A stretch of DNA of 64,000 bases, taken from Burkholderiales bacterium (GTDB lineage: Bacteria > Pseudomonadota > Gammaproteobacteria > Burkholderiales > Burkholderiaceae). Shown piece after piece: positions 26,103-34,442 of this stretch. Where the stretch lies: NCBI GenBank assembly GCA_026225235.1, contig JAMFSK010000137.1:122102-186101 (forward strand). Direction: 5' to 3'. The position numbers and the translations under genes are program-made. Numbering within the stretch: the stretch's first letter is position 1; each line of letters opens with the position of its first letter. The notes under the pieces were generated by a model. It searched no databases and had not been told where the DNA came from. It was given only the letters and a program-made list of their open reading frames with translations.

Positions 26103-27722
26103 TCACTCGCTCAACTGCGTATAAGCGAACGATCTGAAATCGGCAGCTTGCGCGAAGCCCGACATGTCATTGACAGTGATACCTGCGAACGCACCCGTAA
26201 AGCCGATCGGTGTCGCATACTCGTCGCTGAGCTTCGTGAAGTCTCGCTCGAGCCCAATATCGGTCCAGTCCCCTGCGATCGAGTGATAGAAGAAGCACAG
26301 CTTCGAGTCGATCACGCGGATCCGCAGCCCAATCTCACTGTGTTCAGGCAACGCTGCGAGGCGATTGCTATACGCGAAGTTGCCGCCGTCCATCTCCATA
26401 TAGGAGAGGATCTTGGAACCGTCGTCGTCACGCGTGACGAACAGATAGTAGAACGTGTTCTCGTCGTAACGCGCCATCACGCCCGCCATCTGAAGATACG
26501 AGCTCGGCGAAAATTCGAACGCCGTTTCCATTTCAAACGCGAAGTCACGCACGCGGCACGCAAGCAGGCTTTGATAAAACCGCGAAGTCGGAGACTCCCG
26601 ACCCCGAATCCGCAAGAAGCCTGGGCGTTCTCTCAGATCGCACCAGTCTTCGCTCTTCGGAGTGCGCAGGCTTTGCAGCTCCAGAGGTATTACTGAGCAC
26701 TGACCGAAATCGACGGCCCAACTCGAATCAAGGTTTTGCTCGGCGCTGGACTCGACCTCGAACGACTCGCCCGGGACAACCCCGCCGATCGCGAGGCATG
26801 GCCAGCCGTCACGCCATTCGATCGGTGCAATACACGATTCGCGACCCAGCGGCGAACGCTTGCTTTGCCCCTCGATCGGTCGCGAGCCGAGATACGGCAT
26901 GTACCACTGGCCTCCAGGACCTTCGACGAGATTGCCATGGCCGGTTCGCTGAATGCGCTTTTCTACGTCACGCGATGTCAGCATCGGCGTATCGGGATGG
27001 AATTCATACGGGCCGAACAGATTGCGCGACCTCGATACACATGTCGCATGCGTATAGCCGGTGCCGCCCTCGGCAGTGATCAAATAGTACCAACCGTCCT
27101 TTTTCATCAAATGCGGCGCTTCATAAATCTGGCATTTCATGAAGTAGTCGGTCCGGAGATTGGCCCCCTTGTAGATCACGTGCTCTTCGCCGACGAGTCG
27201 TTGCTCCTCGACCGAGTACTCGCGGACAATGATGCCGGCGAACAAGTCTTCGTAGATGCCTCGGAAATCGCGGCGGATGTAGGCGAGCCACTTCTTGCCT
27301 TCATCGTCGTGGAACAGAGACGGGTCGTATCCCCCCGATACGAGGTGCACAGGTTCGGACCAAGGACCGGTGATGTCTGGCGCAGTAACGACATAGTTGT
27401 GCATGTCGCGCAGCGGCGAGATCTTCTGTTCGCCTTTCCACGCTTTCGTGTCGGTATAGACGAGCCAATAGAGGCCATCGTGGTAGGACAATGCGGGGGC
27501 CCAGACACCGCCCGACGGTTGCTCGCCGATCAGATTCAATTGCGAAAGCCGGTCGAGCGGGTTCGCCTTGAGTTCCCAGTTGACGAAGTCTTTCGATTCG
27601 TAAATCAGAACGCCCGGATACCATTCGAACGTCGATACGGCCATGTACCACGCATCCTTGCCGCGGCACACGCAAGGGTCGGGGTTAAACCCGCGCAGAA
27701 CGGGATTCTGAATCGTGCTCAT
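26103..27722 (-). CDS. Glycoside hydrolase family 43 (beta-xylosidase-like)
   Basis: A 539-residue two-domain enzyme without a signal peptide. The N-terminal five-bladed propeller has the GH43 acids: Asp in FNPDPC (residue 15), Asp in GGYDPSLF, and Glu in QIYEAPHL. The C-terminal 200 residues match the beta-sandwich xylosidase C-terminal domain (FEMETAFEFSP and MAGVMARYDENTFYYLF). Such enzymes release xylose or arabinose from oligosaccharides in the cytoplasm. The start at 27722 (MSTIQNPVL) fits the family; the ORF extends 20 codons further. It is not in an obvious sugar operon; the ChvE sugar importer is 15 kb away. Confidence 0.92.
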   Translation of the reverse strand: MSTIQNPVLRGFNPDPCVCRGKDAWYMAVSTFEWYPGVLIYESKDFVNWELKANPLDRLSQLNLIGEQPSGGVWAPALSYHDGLYWLVYTDTKAWKGEQKISPLRDMHNYVVTAPDITGPWSEPVHLVSGGYDPSLFHDDEGKKWLAYIRRDFRGIYEDLFAGIIVREYSVEEQRLVGEEHVIYKGANLRTDYFMKCQIYEAPHLMKKDGWYYLITAEGGTGYTHATCVSRSRNLFGPYEFHPDTPMLTSRDVEKRIQRTGHGNLVEGPGGQWYMPYLGSRPIEGQSKRSPLGRESCIAPIEWRDGWPCLAIGGVVPGESFEVESSAEQNLDSSWAVDFGQCSVIPLELQSLRTPKSEDWCDLRERPGFLRIRGRESPTSRFYQSLLACRVRDFAFEMETAFEFSPSSYLQMAGVMARYDENTFYYLFVTRDDDGSKILSYMEMDGGNFAYSNRLAALPEHSEIGLRIRVIDSKLCFFYHSIAGDWTDIGLERDFTKLSDEYATPIGFTGAFAGITVNDMSGFAQAADFRSFAYTQLSE

Positions 27723-27872
27723 CGGCGAGGGGCCTTCCTGATGTAATCCCTTGATTCTGCACGGTGTGCGCCACGCATTCAATCGCGAACTTGGAGGCCT
27801 CCCATTGCGAAATTACTCAACGGCGTTGCCGGACGACGTCACGCTTGCCGTATGGAGCGCAGAAGGCCCAGC

Positions 27873-29168
27873 TTACGAGAGGCTGCTGTCAGCGTGCTCA
27901 ACTTCCATGGCGCTCGCCAGCACAGCATGAAGCAATACGTTCGCCCCTGCTGTCGCCCATTCCTCGGTGATCGCTTCCGCTTCGTTGTGGCTTAGCCCGC
28001 CGACGCATGGAATAAATATCATGCCTGTCGGCGCCACTTGCGCGACATAACACGCGTCGTGGCCCGCTCCCGAGACAATGTCCGCATGCGTAAGATCGAG
28101 AGTAGATGCGGCAGTGCGCACGGCTTCGATACATTGAGGCGAGAACGGCACGGGCGCATAGTCGAAAATTTGCTCAATCGAGTGTGTGAGCCCAATCTCG
28201 CTCGCAACGGAGGCAAGCCTGGAACGCAACGCTTCATCCATCTGAGCCAATACCGCGGCGTCTGGATGGCGGAACTCAACCGTGAAGAAACACCTGCCCG
28301 GCACCGTATTGCGCGAGTTCGGGCTGGCCTGAATCATTCCAACGGTTGCACGGCCATACGGCGCATGGAGTTTTCCCAGCGATTCGACAAAGTCGATCAT
28401 GCGTGCAGCACCGACCAGCGCATCGTGACGTAGCTCCATAGGCGTCGTACCCGCGTGCGCATCCACGCCTTCGAGCGTGACTTCGTACCAGCGCTGCCCT
28501 TGCCCCCCGGTCACGACACCAATCGTATGACCGCTGCGCTCCAGAATCGCACCCTGCTCGATATGCAGCTCGTAGACTGCGTGAATCGGGAAACCACCGA
28601 CGGGTTCCGCGCCATCGTATCCAATCTTTTCAAGTGCTTCGCCGATCGTCGTGCCTGATGAGTCGGTGCGCGACAAGCCATATTCGAGCGTATAGATACC
28701 CGCGAACACGCCTGAGGCGATCATCGCAGGCGCGAACCGCGACCCCTCTTCGTTGGTCCAGATGACCACGTCGATCGGCCGCTCAGTGACGATTTGCGCA
28801 TCGTTGAGCGCCCGCACGACCTCGAGTGCGCCGAGCACGCCGTAGATGCCGTCGTAGCGCCCTCCGGTCGGTTGTGTGTCGGCATGGGAGCCCGTCAGCA
28901 CCGGCGCAGCGTCGGCGTCGCGGCCAGCGCGCCGCGCGAAGATATTGCCCATCCGGTCGACCCGCACTTGACAGCCCGCTTGTGTCGCCCAGTCGATAAA
29001 CAGCTCGCGTGCGGCACGGTCGAGATCCGTCAGTGCGAGCCGGCACACGCCACCGCGTGGCGTGGCCCCAATTGTTGCCATCTGTTCGAGCGAGGCCCAC
29101 AGGCGTGCACTGTCGACTCGCAGGGCAATTGTCGGCGCGGCTTCGCGCATCTTTTGGCCATCACTCAT
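27873..29168 (-). CDS. M20-type Zn amidohydrolase (N-carbamoyl-L-amino acid/L-cysteine hydrolase)
   Basis: A 431-residue M20/allantoate amidohydrolase-like enzyme: GSHADTQPTGGRYDG (metal His and Asp), NEEGSRF (catalytic and metal Glu), ELHIEQG, and SGAGHDA / LSHNEAE at the end. Family members hydrolyse N-carbamoyl amino acids, ureidoglycolate-type compounds or allantoate. The neighbouring ATC-hydrolase gene favours N-carbamoyl-L-cysteine as substrate, giving cysteine, CO2 and ammonia. ATG at 29168 overlaps the preceding gene's end by eight bases, so coupling is likely; the longer ORF adds 58 unlikely residues. Confidence 0.88.
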   Translation of the reverse strand: MSDGQKMREAAPTIALRVDSARLWASLEQMATIGATPRGGVCRLALTDLDRAARELFIDWATQAGCQVRVDRMGNIFARRAGRDADAAPVLTGSHADTQPTGGRYDGIYGVLGALEVVRALNDAQIVTERPIDVVIWTNEEGSRFAPAMIASGVFAGIYTLEYGLSRTDSSGTTIGEALEKIGYDGAEPVGGFPIHAVYELHIEQGAILERSGHTIGVVTGGQGQRWYEVTLEGVDAHAGTTPMELRHDALVGAARMIDFVESLGKLHAPYGRATVGMIQASPNSRNTVPGRCFFTVEFRHPDAAVLAQMDEALRSRLASVASEIGLTHSIEQIFDYAPVPFSPQCIEAVRTAASTLDLTHADIVSGAGHDACYVAQVAPTGMIFIPCVGGLSHNEAEAITEEWATAGANVLLHAVLASAMEVEHADSSLS

Positions 29169-29703
29169 GATCGGGCCCCTGCGATTCAGGACTGGCGGCG
29201 GCCGTGTCGTGCATTCGATAACGAAAGTCGCAACGTGCAGCGCCCTGCATGATCGTGGTCGTCCGAGTGAGCTGCACTCGCGAATCGTAGCCGGCGATGA
29301 AAAGGCTATCGCGCGCGCAGCTAAGCAGATGGCCGATTTCACCGAGGCCCATCTCGTGATACATCTCGGCGTATCGACACCGCTTCACATCGTAGTCATA
29401 GCCTCCGCTATCGTCGCGCAGCACTTCGACCGTCAGCGCATCGTCCTTCTCCCAGAGCGCCTGAAGCGCGACAAACGAGGCGATGCTCGTGCCGTTCGGC
29501 TCCTGCGCGGCGAACTGCCTGCCGTTTTCCACCGCCGCACCCCGCACCGCTTCGGCGATCACCGCCTGGGCTCGCTCAATGCCAAAGTCGCGTTTGAGGA
29601 TTTCGTAGATCGGCTTGATGATCTCTGCCTCAATGCGGCGCTTTGCGAGTATGCCAAGCCCATCAGTCGGCCTATTCACCTGCCCTTCCGTGTCTGTGCT
29701 CAT
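29161..29703 (-). CDS. L-2-amino-thiazoline-4-carboxylate (ATC) hydrolase-like protein
   Basis: A 180-residue protein matching the ATC hydrolase family: AKRRIEAEIIKPIYEIL at the N-terminus and a C-terminal segment CRYAEMYHEMGLGEIGHLL followed by CARDSLFIAGYD and ARCDFRYR. The enzyme opens the thiazoline ring to N-carbamoyl-L-cysteine, which the M20 enzyme encoded next would hydrolyse to cysteine. The ATG at 29703 has GAGGGAGCG upstream. It lies 12 bases behind the LivJ-like gene. Family assignment is by pattern; related members of unknown substrate exist. Confidence 0.8.
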   Translation of the reverse strand: MSTDTEGQVNRPTDGLGILAKRRIEAEIIKPIYEILKRDFGIERAQAVIAEAVRGAAVENGRQFAAQEPNGTSIASFVALQALWEKDDALTVEVLRDDSGGYDYDVKRCRYAEMYHEMGLGEIGHLLSCARDSLFIAGYDSRVQLTRTTTIMQGAARCDFRYRMHDTAAASPESQGPDHE

Positions 29704-29714
29704 CAAGCGCTCCC

Positions 29715-30878
29715 TCACTTCGACGCTGTCTGTGCCGCGCCGCCGCCGAGCACATTGACCACGACCCACTTACCCTCACGCACTTCGTAGATCGTATAGG
29801 CCGGGTCCTTCAGATTGCCTTCCCTGTCGAAGGAAATGGTGCCCGTAATGCCCGGACGCTCGATCGTATGGAGTGTCGAAACGAGTTTCTTCGGGTCGGT
29901 CGAATCGGCCTGATGGGTCGCGGCGATCAGTGTCGCCGCGGCATCGTAAGCAAAAGGGGCATGCAGTTCGATCGGCGCGTGGTAACGCGCACGGTATTGG
30001 GCGTCGAACGCCGGACCGCCTGCCATACGATCGAGCGGACGGCCTGGTTCAAGGGCCGTCACACCTTCTCCATCCGGTCCCGCGAGCTTCAGGAAAGTCT
30101 GACTCACAAAACCACCGGCCCCGAGCAAGGTCGCGTGGATCTGCAACTGATGCATCCGGCGCACGAGAGGCGCCGCTTCGACATCGATGCCGCCGAGGAA
30201 AATCAAATCGGGTTGCTTCGCCTTGAGCGCCGTGAGCACAGCACTGAAATCGACCGTGTTGTCGCTGATGTACTCGTGGTCGATGATCGTACCGCCGTTG
30301 CTTTGCACGCCTTTGATGAACTGCGTGGCAAGCCCGGCCCCAAACGCGGTCTGGTCGTCGATCACGGCAATACGTTTTGCCTTTAACGTCTTCACCGCGT
30401 AGGCGCCCGTGTAAGCGCCACTGCCATCGTCGTGGCCCATGATGCGGAAGGCCGTGTCGTAGCCTTGAAGCGTGTACTGATGTCCCGTTGAAGCCGGTGC
30501 GATCTCAGGGATCCCCGCCTCGTGATAAACGCGCGAGGCCGGGACGCTGCAGCCGGTATTCCAGTGCCCGACCACGCCAATCACGTGCTGGTCGACGAGT
30601 TGCTGTGCGACGGAGACAGCCGTGCGGGGATCCGATTGGTCATCGGCAGAAACGAGCTTGTAGATGACCGGCTTGCCGCCGATCGTCGGATGGGTTCGGT
30701 TCGCGTCGTCGAGTGCGAGTTGCGCGCCATTCTCGAGGTCCTTGCCGATACGCGCAGAAGAACCCGTGAGCGGCGCGGCGAGACCGATCAGAACGACCTG
30801 TTCATCTTGTGCGTGAGCAACGCCGTAGCAAAGAAACACCGCCAGAGAAGCGAGGAGGGATGACGTCTTGATTTTCAT
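29715..30878 (-). CDS. Branched-chain amino acid-type ABC binding protein (LivJ-like)
   Basis: A 387-residue periplasmic binding protein with signal peptide MKIKTSSLLASLAVFLCYGVAHA. The mature part has IGLAAPLTGSSARIGKDLENGAQLA and VIDDQTAFGAGLA, standard for type-I peptide/amino-acid binding proteins. No permease or ATPase genes of this system are adjacent, so it relies on a transporter encoded elsewhere. As first gene before the ATC hydrolase and amidohydrolase, it may bind their substrate (ATC or a carbamoyl amino acid). It is divergent from the LysR regulator. Confidence 0.88.
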   Translation of the reverse strand: MKIKTSSLLASLAVFLCYGVAHAQDEQVVLIGLAAPLTGSSARIGKDLENGAQLALDDANRTHPTIGGKPVIYKLVSADDQSDPRTAVSVAQQLVDQHVIGVVGHWNTGCSVPASRVYHEAGIPEIAPASTGHQYTLQGYDTAFRIMGHDDGSGAYTGAYAVKTLKAKRIAVIDDQTAFGAGLATQFIKGVQSNGGTIIDHEYISDNTVDFSAVLTALKAKQPDLIFLGGIDVEAAPLVRRMHQLQIHATLLGAGGFVSQTFLKLAGPDGEGVTALEPGRPLDRMAGGPAFDAQYRARYHAPIELHAPFAYDAAATLIAATHQADSTDPKKLVSTLHTIERPGITGTISFDREGNLKDPAYTIYEVREGKWVVVNVLGGGAAQTASK

Positions 30879-31000
30879 GAGTGGGGTCCGGTAAACGCGC
30901 GGCATCGAATCATGCACGGCACGCTGAATCATGAAAAACATTAACGATTCGACCGTCTGACATACAAATCACGATTTCTTACATCGTTATGCAAATCGAC

Positions 31001-31017
31001 AGGGTTGTCTATAACCT
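31001..31017. promoter_or_regulatory. Weak dyad in the LivJ/LysR divergent region
   Basis: AGGGTTGTCTATAACCT is a near-palindrome (one mismatch in the arms) in the AT-rich divergent promoter region, 63 bases before the LysR start codon. It is a candidate LysR-type site for control of the ATC cluster; low confidence. Confidence 0.3.
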
Positions 31018-31079
31018 TATGAATACACACTCTATTCTCCGGCTTCCGGACGCGGTTTATTTTCAATATAATTCCATAC

Positions 31080-31979
31080 ATGAAAAAAATTGAACGATCA
31101 CTGGACGACCCGCCACTGCGCGCCGTGCGTGCGTTCGAGGCATTCGCGCGTCACGGTTCGGTGACGGCCGCTGCGGGCGAGCTCGACATCACCCCTTCGG
31201 CAGTGAGCCACCAACTCCAGTTGCTGGAGACATTCGTGCAGACCACGCTGACCGTGCGCGAAGGCCGGGGGCTTGTGCTCACCGACGAAGGGCGCGATTA
31301 CTACCGCTCGATTAGTACCGCATTTGCCGTACTGCGCAGCGCGACCGGTTTCGTTCGGGACCGCTCGTCGCGAAGACAAATCACGATCAGCCTCATCCCG
31401 CTATTCGGCATGGGCTGGTTCATTCCACGCCTTCAGGATTTCCTCTCGACGAATGAGGACATCGACGTCACCGTGCTCTATGCGAATCATCGCAACTACC
31501 GCAGCGATGCCTCGGATCTATCGATCCGTTTTGGTACGGGCGACTGGATCGGTTACACGAGTACCCGACTGATGTCGGGCGCCGTCATGCCCATGTGCAG
31601 CGCGCGGTTTCTGCGACGGTACGGTCCGTTCAAGAAACCGGCAGACCTGGCTGCAGCGCCGTTCGTGCACGACGAAGACCGCAGCACCTGGGTGAACTGG
31701 CTTCAAAGCGCGGGTGTGCGGCACGTCACGCGCACGGTCGGACCGCTCTTCGAAGATGGACAGCTGGCACTGAATGCCGCCCTCGCGGATCTGGGCGTTG
31801 CCCTGTTGCGCGCACCGCTCGTCGCGCGCGAACTGGCCTCGGGCGAACTGAAGAAGTTGTTTGACCACGAACTGGATGACGGCCGGCACTATTACCTTTG
31901 CCGTCGTATCGACAGCGAACTGCCCGATGGCGCTACGCGCCTGGCCGAATGGCTGCTCACTTCTCTAAGAGCCGCCTGA
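31080..31979 (+). CDS. LysR-family regulator (GcvA-like)
   Basis: A 299-residue LysR regulator: N-terminal winged helix LRAVRAFEAFARHGSVTAAA-type sequence with SAVSHQLQLLE, followed by a substrate-binding domain with DLSIRFGTGDW and SGAVMPMCSARFL, typical of the GcvA subgroup. It is divergent from the LivJ-ATC cluster and is the likely regulator of it. The predicted ligand would be a substrate or product of that pathway. Confidence 0.92.
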   Translation: MKKIERSLDDPPLRAVRAFEAFARHGSVTAAAGELDITPSAVSHQLQLLETFVQTTLTVREGRGLVLTDEGRDYYRSISTAFAVLRSATGFVRDRSSRRQITISLIPLFGMGWFIPRLQDFLSTNEDIDVTVLYANHRNYRSDASDLSIRFGTGDWIGYTSTRLMSGAVMPMCSARFLRRYGPFKKPADLAAAPFVHDEDRSTWVNWLQSAGVRHVTRTVGPLFEDGQLALNAALADLGVALLRAPLVARELASGELKKLFDHELDDGRHYYLCRRIDSELPDGATRLAEWLLTSLRAA

Positions 31980-31987
31980 TGACAGAC

Positions 31988-32578
31988 CTAGTCTGACTGA
32001 GGCGCAACGACGTTGCGAAATGCGAGGCTCACGCGGGGGCCCATGTCGTCCTGATCCTTCGGAATGCCATGCTCGTGCGTAAATTGGCATGCGTAACTCA
32101 TCACCAGCAGACTCCCCGCTTCAAGTTCTAGGTGCACAGAGCGCCGCTCCCCCGTTTTAGAGCGAATCAGCATTCGGCGCGTTTGTCCGAGAGAGAGAAT
32201 GGCAATGGGCGCGCCCGCGACCAGGCGCTCGGTCTTGTCGTTGTGCAAGGCAACACTGTCAGTGCCGTTTCGGTAGAGATTCAAGCCGACACTGTTGAAT
32301 TGAACGCCCACGTGCGCTTGCACCAGATCAAAAGCCGCGCCAATCGGCTCCGGCAGCGCGTCTGAGCCGTATCGGTATCCCGCCAATAGTCGAGGAACAG
32401 AGACTTCGCGCTCGTACATCATGCGACGTTGACTACTCCAGGCAACGTTGCCAAGAGTTTGCTCAAGCCAACGTTCGGCCGTGAGCGCATCGAGGACACC
32501 CGGCTCATACCGGATGCCCCCTTCGGCATCGTCGATTATCGCCACTGCTACGGCGCCAAACAATTCGCTTTGCTGCAT
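31988..32578 (-). CDS. AlkB-like 2-oxoglutarate/Fe(II)-dependent dioxygenase
   Basis: A 196-residue protein with the AlkB fold markers: LHNDK (HxD iron ligands), the third ligand in FTHEHGIPK, and GPRVSLAFR with the 2-oxoglutarate arginine. AlkB enzymes reverse alkyl damage on nucleic acids or act on other substrates. It lacks adaptive-response domains. The ATG at 32578 is preceded by GGTGAG; the upstream extension looks non-coding. It is convergent with the LysR gene with an 8-base gap. Confidence 0.87.
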   Translation of the reverse strand: MQQSELFGAVAVAIIDDAEGGIRYEPGVLDALTAERWLEQTLGNVAWSSQRRMMYEREVSVPRLLAGYRYGSDALPEPIGAAFDLVQAHVGVQFNSVGLNLYRNGTDSVALHNDKTERLVAGAPIAILSLGQTRRMLIRSKTGERRSVHLELEAGSLLVMSYACQFTHEHGIPKDQDDMGPRVSLAFRNVVAPQSD

Positions 32579-32744
32579 GCTGAACTCACCCCGAGAGGGG
32601 GAGCTGGTTTGAGAAGAAGGGGGTGGCTCGCGTTCGCATGGTCCCCGTGGACGATACTGTACATCCATACAGGTATTCATGCCATATCCACTCTCCTCAA
32701 GACATCAAGGGCCTCACCCCTCTGTGGCGTGGCGCTCGGCTCGC

Positions 32745-34328
32745 TCAAACGTTTGAAAAAACCTTGATCGGCTGGAGCAGTCCCCGGCAGGTCGTGATCT
32801 GCGGGTCTGCTGCAGGCAGCTTGTTACATACCGCCTCGAACTGCCGTGTCACCCGGCTCACCGTCTGTCGATGGCTGTCCCCTCGATCCCATTTGGCAAG
32901 GCTGAACACCACTCTTTCGAGCGCACGCCGATTCGCGCCATAGAAAGCGTTGGGCGTCTGTGCGACCTGGTCGAGCAGGTCCGCAGCAATTGCACTCACC
33001 CGTACATCATCAGACGGCGACAGGTCGATCACATTGCCCAGATAGGTGGCACCCCAGCGCAATCGCGTCGCCGGGCCTGTGGTGGCGGCATAGGCCTGCC
33101 GATACCAGTCGAGCGCGGCCGCCTTGTCGCCGCGGGTCTTGGCGTTTCGTGCGAGTCCGGACATAAAGAGGTACGGCGTCGCTGAACGCTTGAGTTCAGC
33201 TTTGAGCAGCGTGTCCGATTCGTCCATCAGTCCCGCTTCACTAAGCGTGTCCGCAGCGGCGTCAATGACAGATTGCCGTTCATACGCGTTCGTTGTGTTC
33301 TTGTCGGCAAGTACAACCTGCTCGCGAACGGTGTCGACAAGCGATTGCGGAAGTACCTCACCTTTCGACGCATTGAGCTTGGCGAGTTCCACACGTCCGT
33401 AGAGAGCCGACAAACGATCCGCAGTCGAAATCGTGGGGTCGACGGTCAGCGTTTGCAGCGCCAGGTCCCATTGTTTCGAAAGCTGAATGCGTTGCGCGCT
33501 CCCTGCGGCGCTCAGATACGTCGTGATTTCAGCCGGGGAGGCGACGACCACATCGAAGTCGCTGCGACTCAGCTTTCGGCTGGCGAGTACCGTTCTCGTG
33601 GCATCCAGCGCCGCTGCCTTGTCGAGTGTTCCGGCCTGTGCCGGAGATTGAGTCGCGGCGCTCGCGGCCGCCTTGAGCTCGAGTCGCAGCGCTTGATCCG
33701 GCGCGTGATCGATTCGTGCGTGCACAGCAAGTTTTTGCAGAGTGACCGCAATCCTGTCGTCGGCGATCGGCAAATTGCCGTCGGTGTCCCACGAGTAGTC
33801 GGCGAGCATTCGCCATTCGTCCTGGCTTAGCCTGGCGCCATCCTTCGAAGCATTGGCGAGTGTTTGCCTGAAAGGGTGGGCGGCGTTCATGCCAAGTGCC
33901 AGGGCTTGCATATAGCGGGAGGCATCAAGCTCTCCGGGTAGCCGCGTGATTTCCGTGCCATCAGGGCTGAACAGAATCATGGTCGGATAGCCGCGTACCT
34001 TGAATCGTTCGCCAAGCTTTTGCGCACTCTCACTGTCACCGTCGAGGTAGACAGGAATGAAGAACGCGGAACGGTCCTTGAAGGCCTGCTGGGTGAAAAT
34101 CGTCGCCTTGACCTGGTTGCAGGGCGGGCACCACACGGCTCCCCAGAACAGGAACAGCGGCTTGTTGCTCGCCTTGGCCTGCGCAAATGCGGCATCGACG
34201 TCACCCTGCCGCCAGTCGATGCCGGGAGGCAGGTGCAGCGTCGCCGCAGGGGTGGATGCGGCAAAGCTCACGCTTGCAGCGGCAAGCCCAATCGCGGCAG
34301 CGAGGTGCTTCAATCGAATAGAGATCAT
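32745..34328 (-). CDS. Exported thioredoxin-like protein with long C-terminal region
   Basis: A 527-residue protein with signal peptide (LKHLAAAIGLAAASVSFA), a thioredoxin domain at about residues 40-145 with WCPPC (Cys67 and Cys70) and the cis-proline in GYPTMILF, then about 380 residues of helical repeat-like sequence. Near the end is another cysteine pair (VCNKLPAADPQITTC). The domain order suggests a periplasmic thiol oxidoreductase on a helical scaffold. It is 114 bases downstream of, and in the same direction as, a TonB-dependent receptor gene with three cysteine pairs, which may be its client. Confidence 0.85.
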   Translation of the reverse strand: MISIRLKHLAAAIGLAAASVSFAASTPAATLHLPPGIDWRQGDVDAAFAQAKASNKPLFLFWGAVWCPPCNQVKATIFTQQAFKDRSAFFIPVYLDGDSESAQKLGERFKVRGYPTMILFSPDGTEITRLPGELDASRYMQALALGMNAAHPFRQTLANASKDGARLSQDEWRMLADYSWDTDGNLPIADDRIAVTLQKLAVHARIDHAPDQALRLELKAAASAATQSPAQAGTLDKAAALDATRTVLASRKLSRSDFDVVVASPAEITTYLSAAGSAQRIQLSKQWDLALQTLTVDPTISTADRLSALYGRVELAKLNASKGEVLPQSLVDTVREQVVLADKNTTNAYERQSVIDAAADTLSEAGLMDESDTLLKAELKRSATPYLFMSGLARNAKTRGDKAAALDWYRQAYAATTGPATRLRWGATYLGNVIDLSPSDDVRVSAIAADLLDQVAQTPNAFYGANRRALERVVFSLAKWDRGDSHRQTVSRVTRQFEAVCNKLPAADPQITTCRGLLQPIKVFSNV

Positions 34329-34442
34329 GGTCTTGTTTGCATTGTCATTCGAATAGGCGCGATGCAAAGCGAGTCGCCTCGCATCGCGCCATCTCGTCCA
34401 GCACCGGCTTGTGGCCGGAACCGGCTTTCCCAGCTCGCCCGG

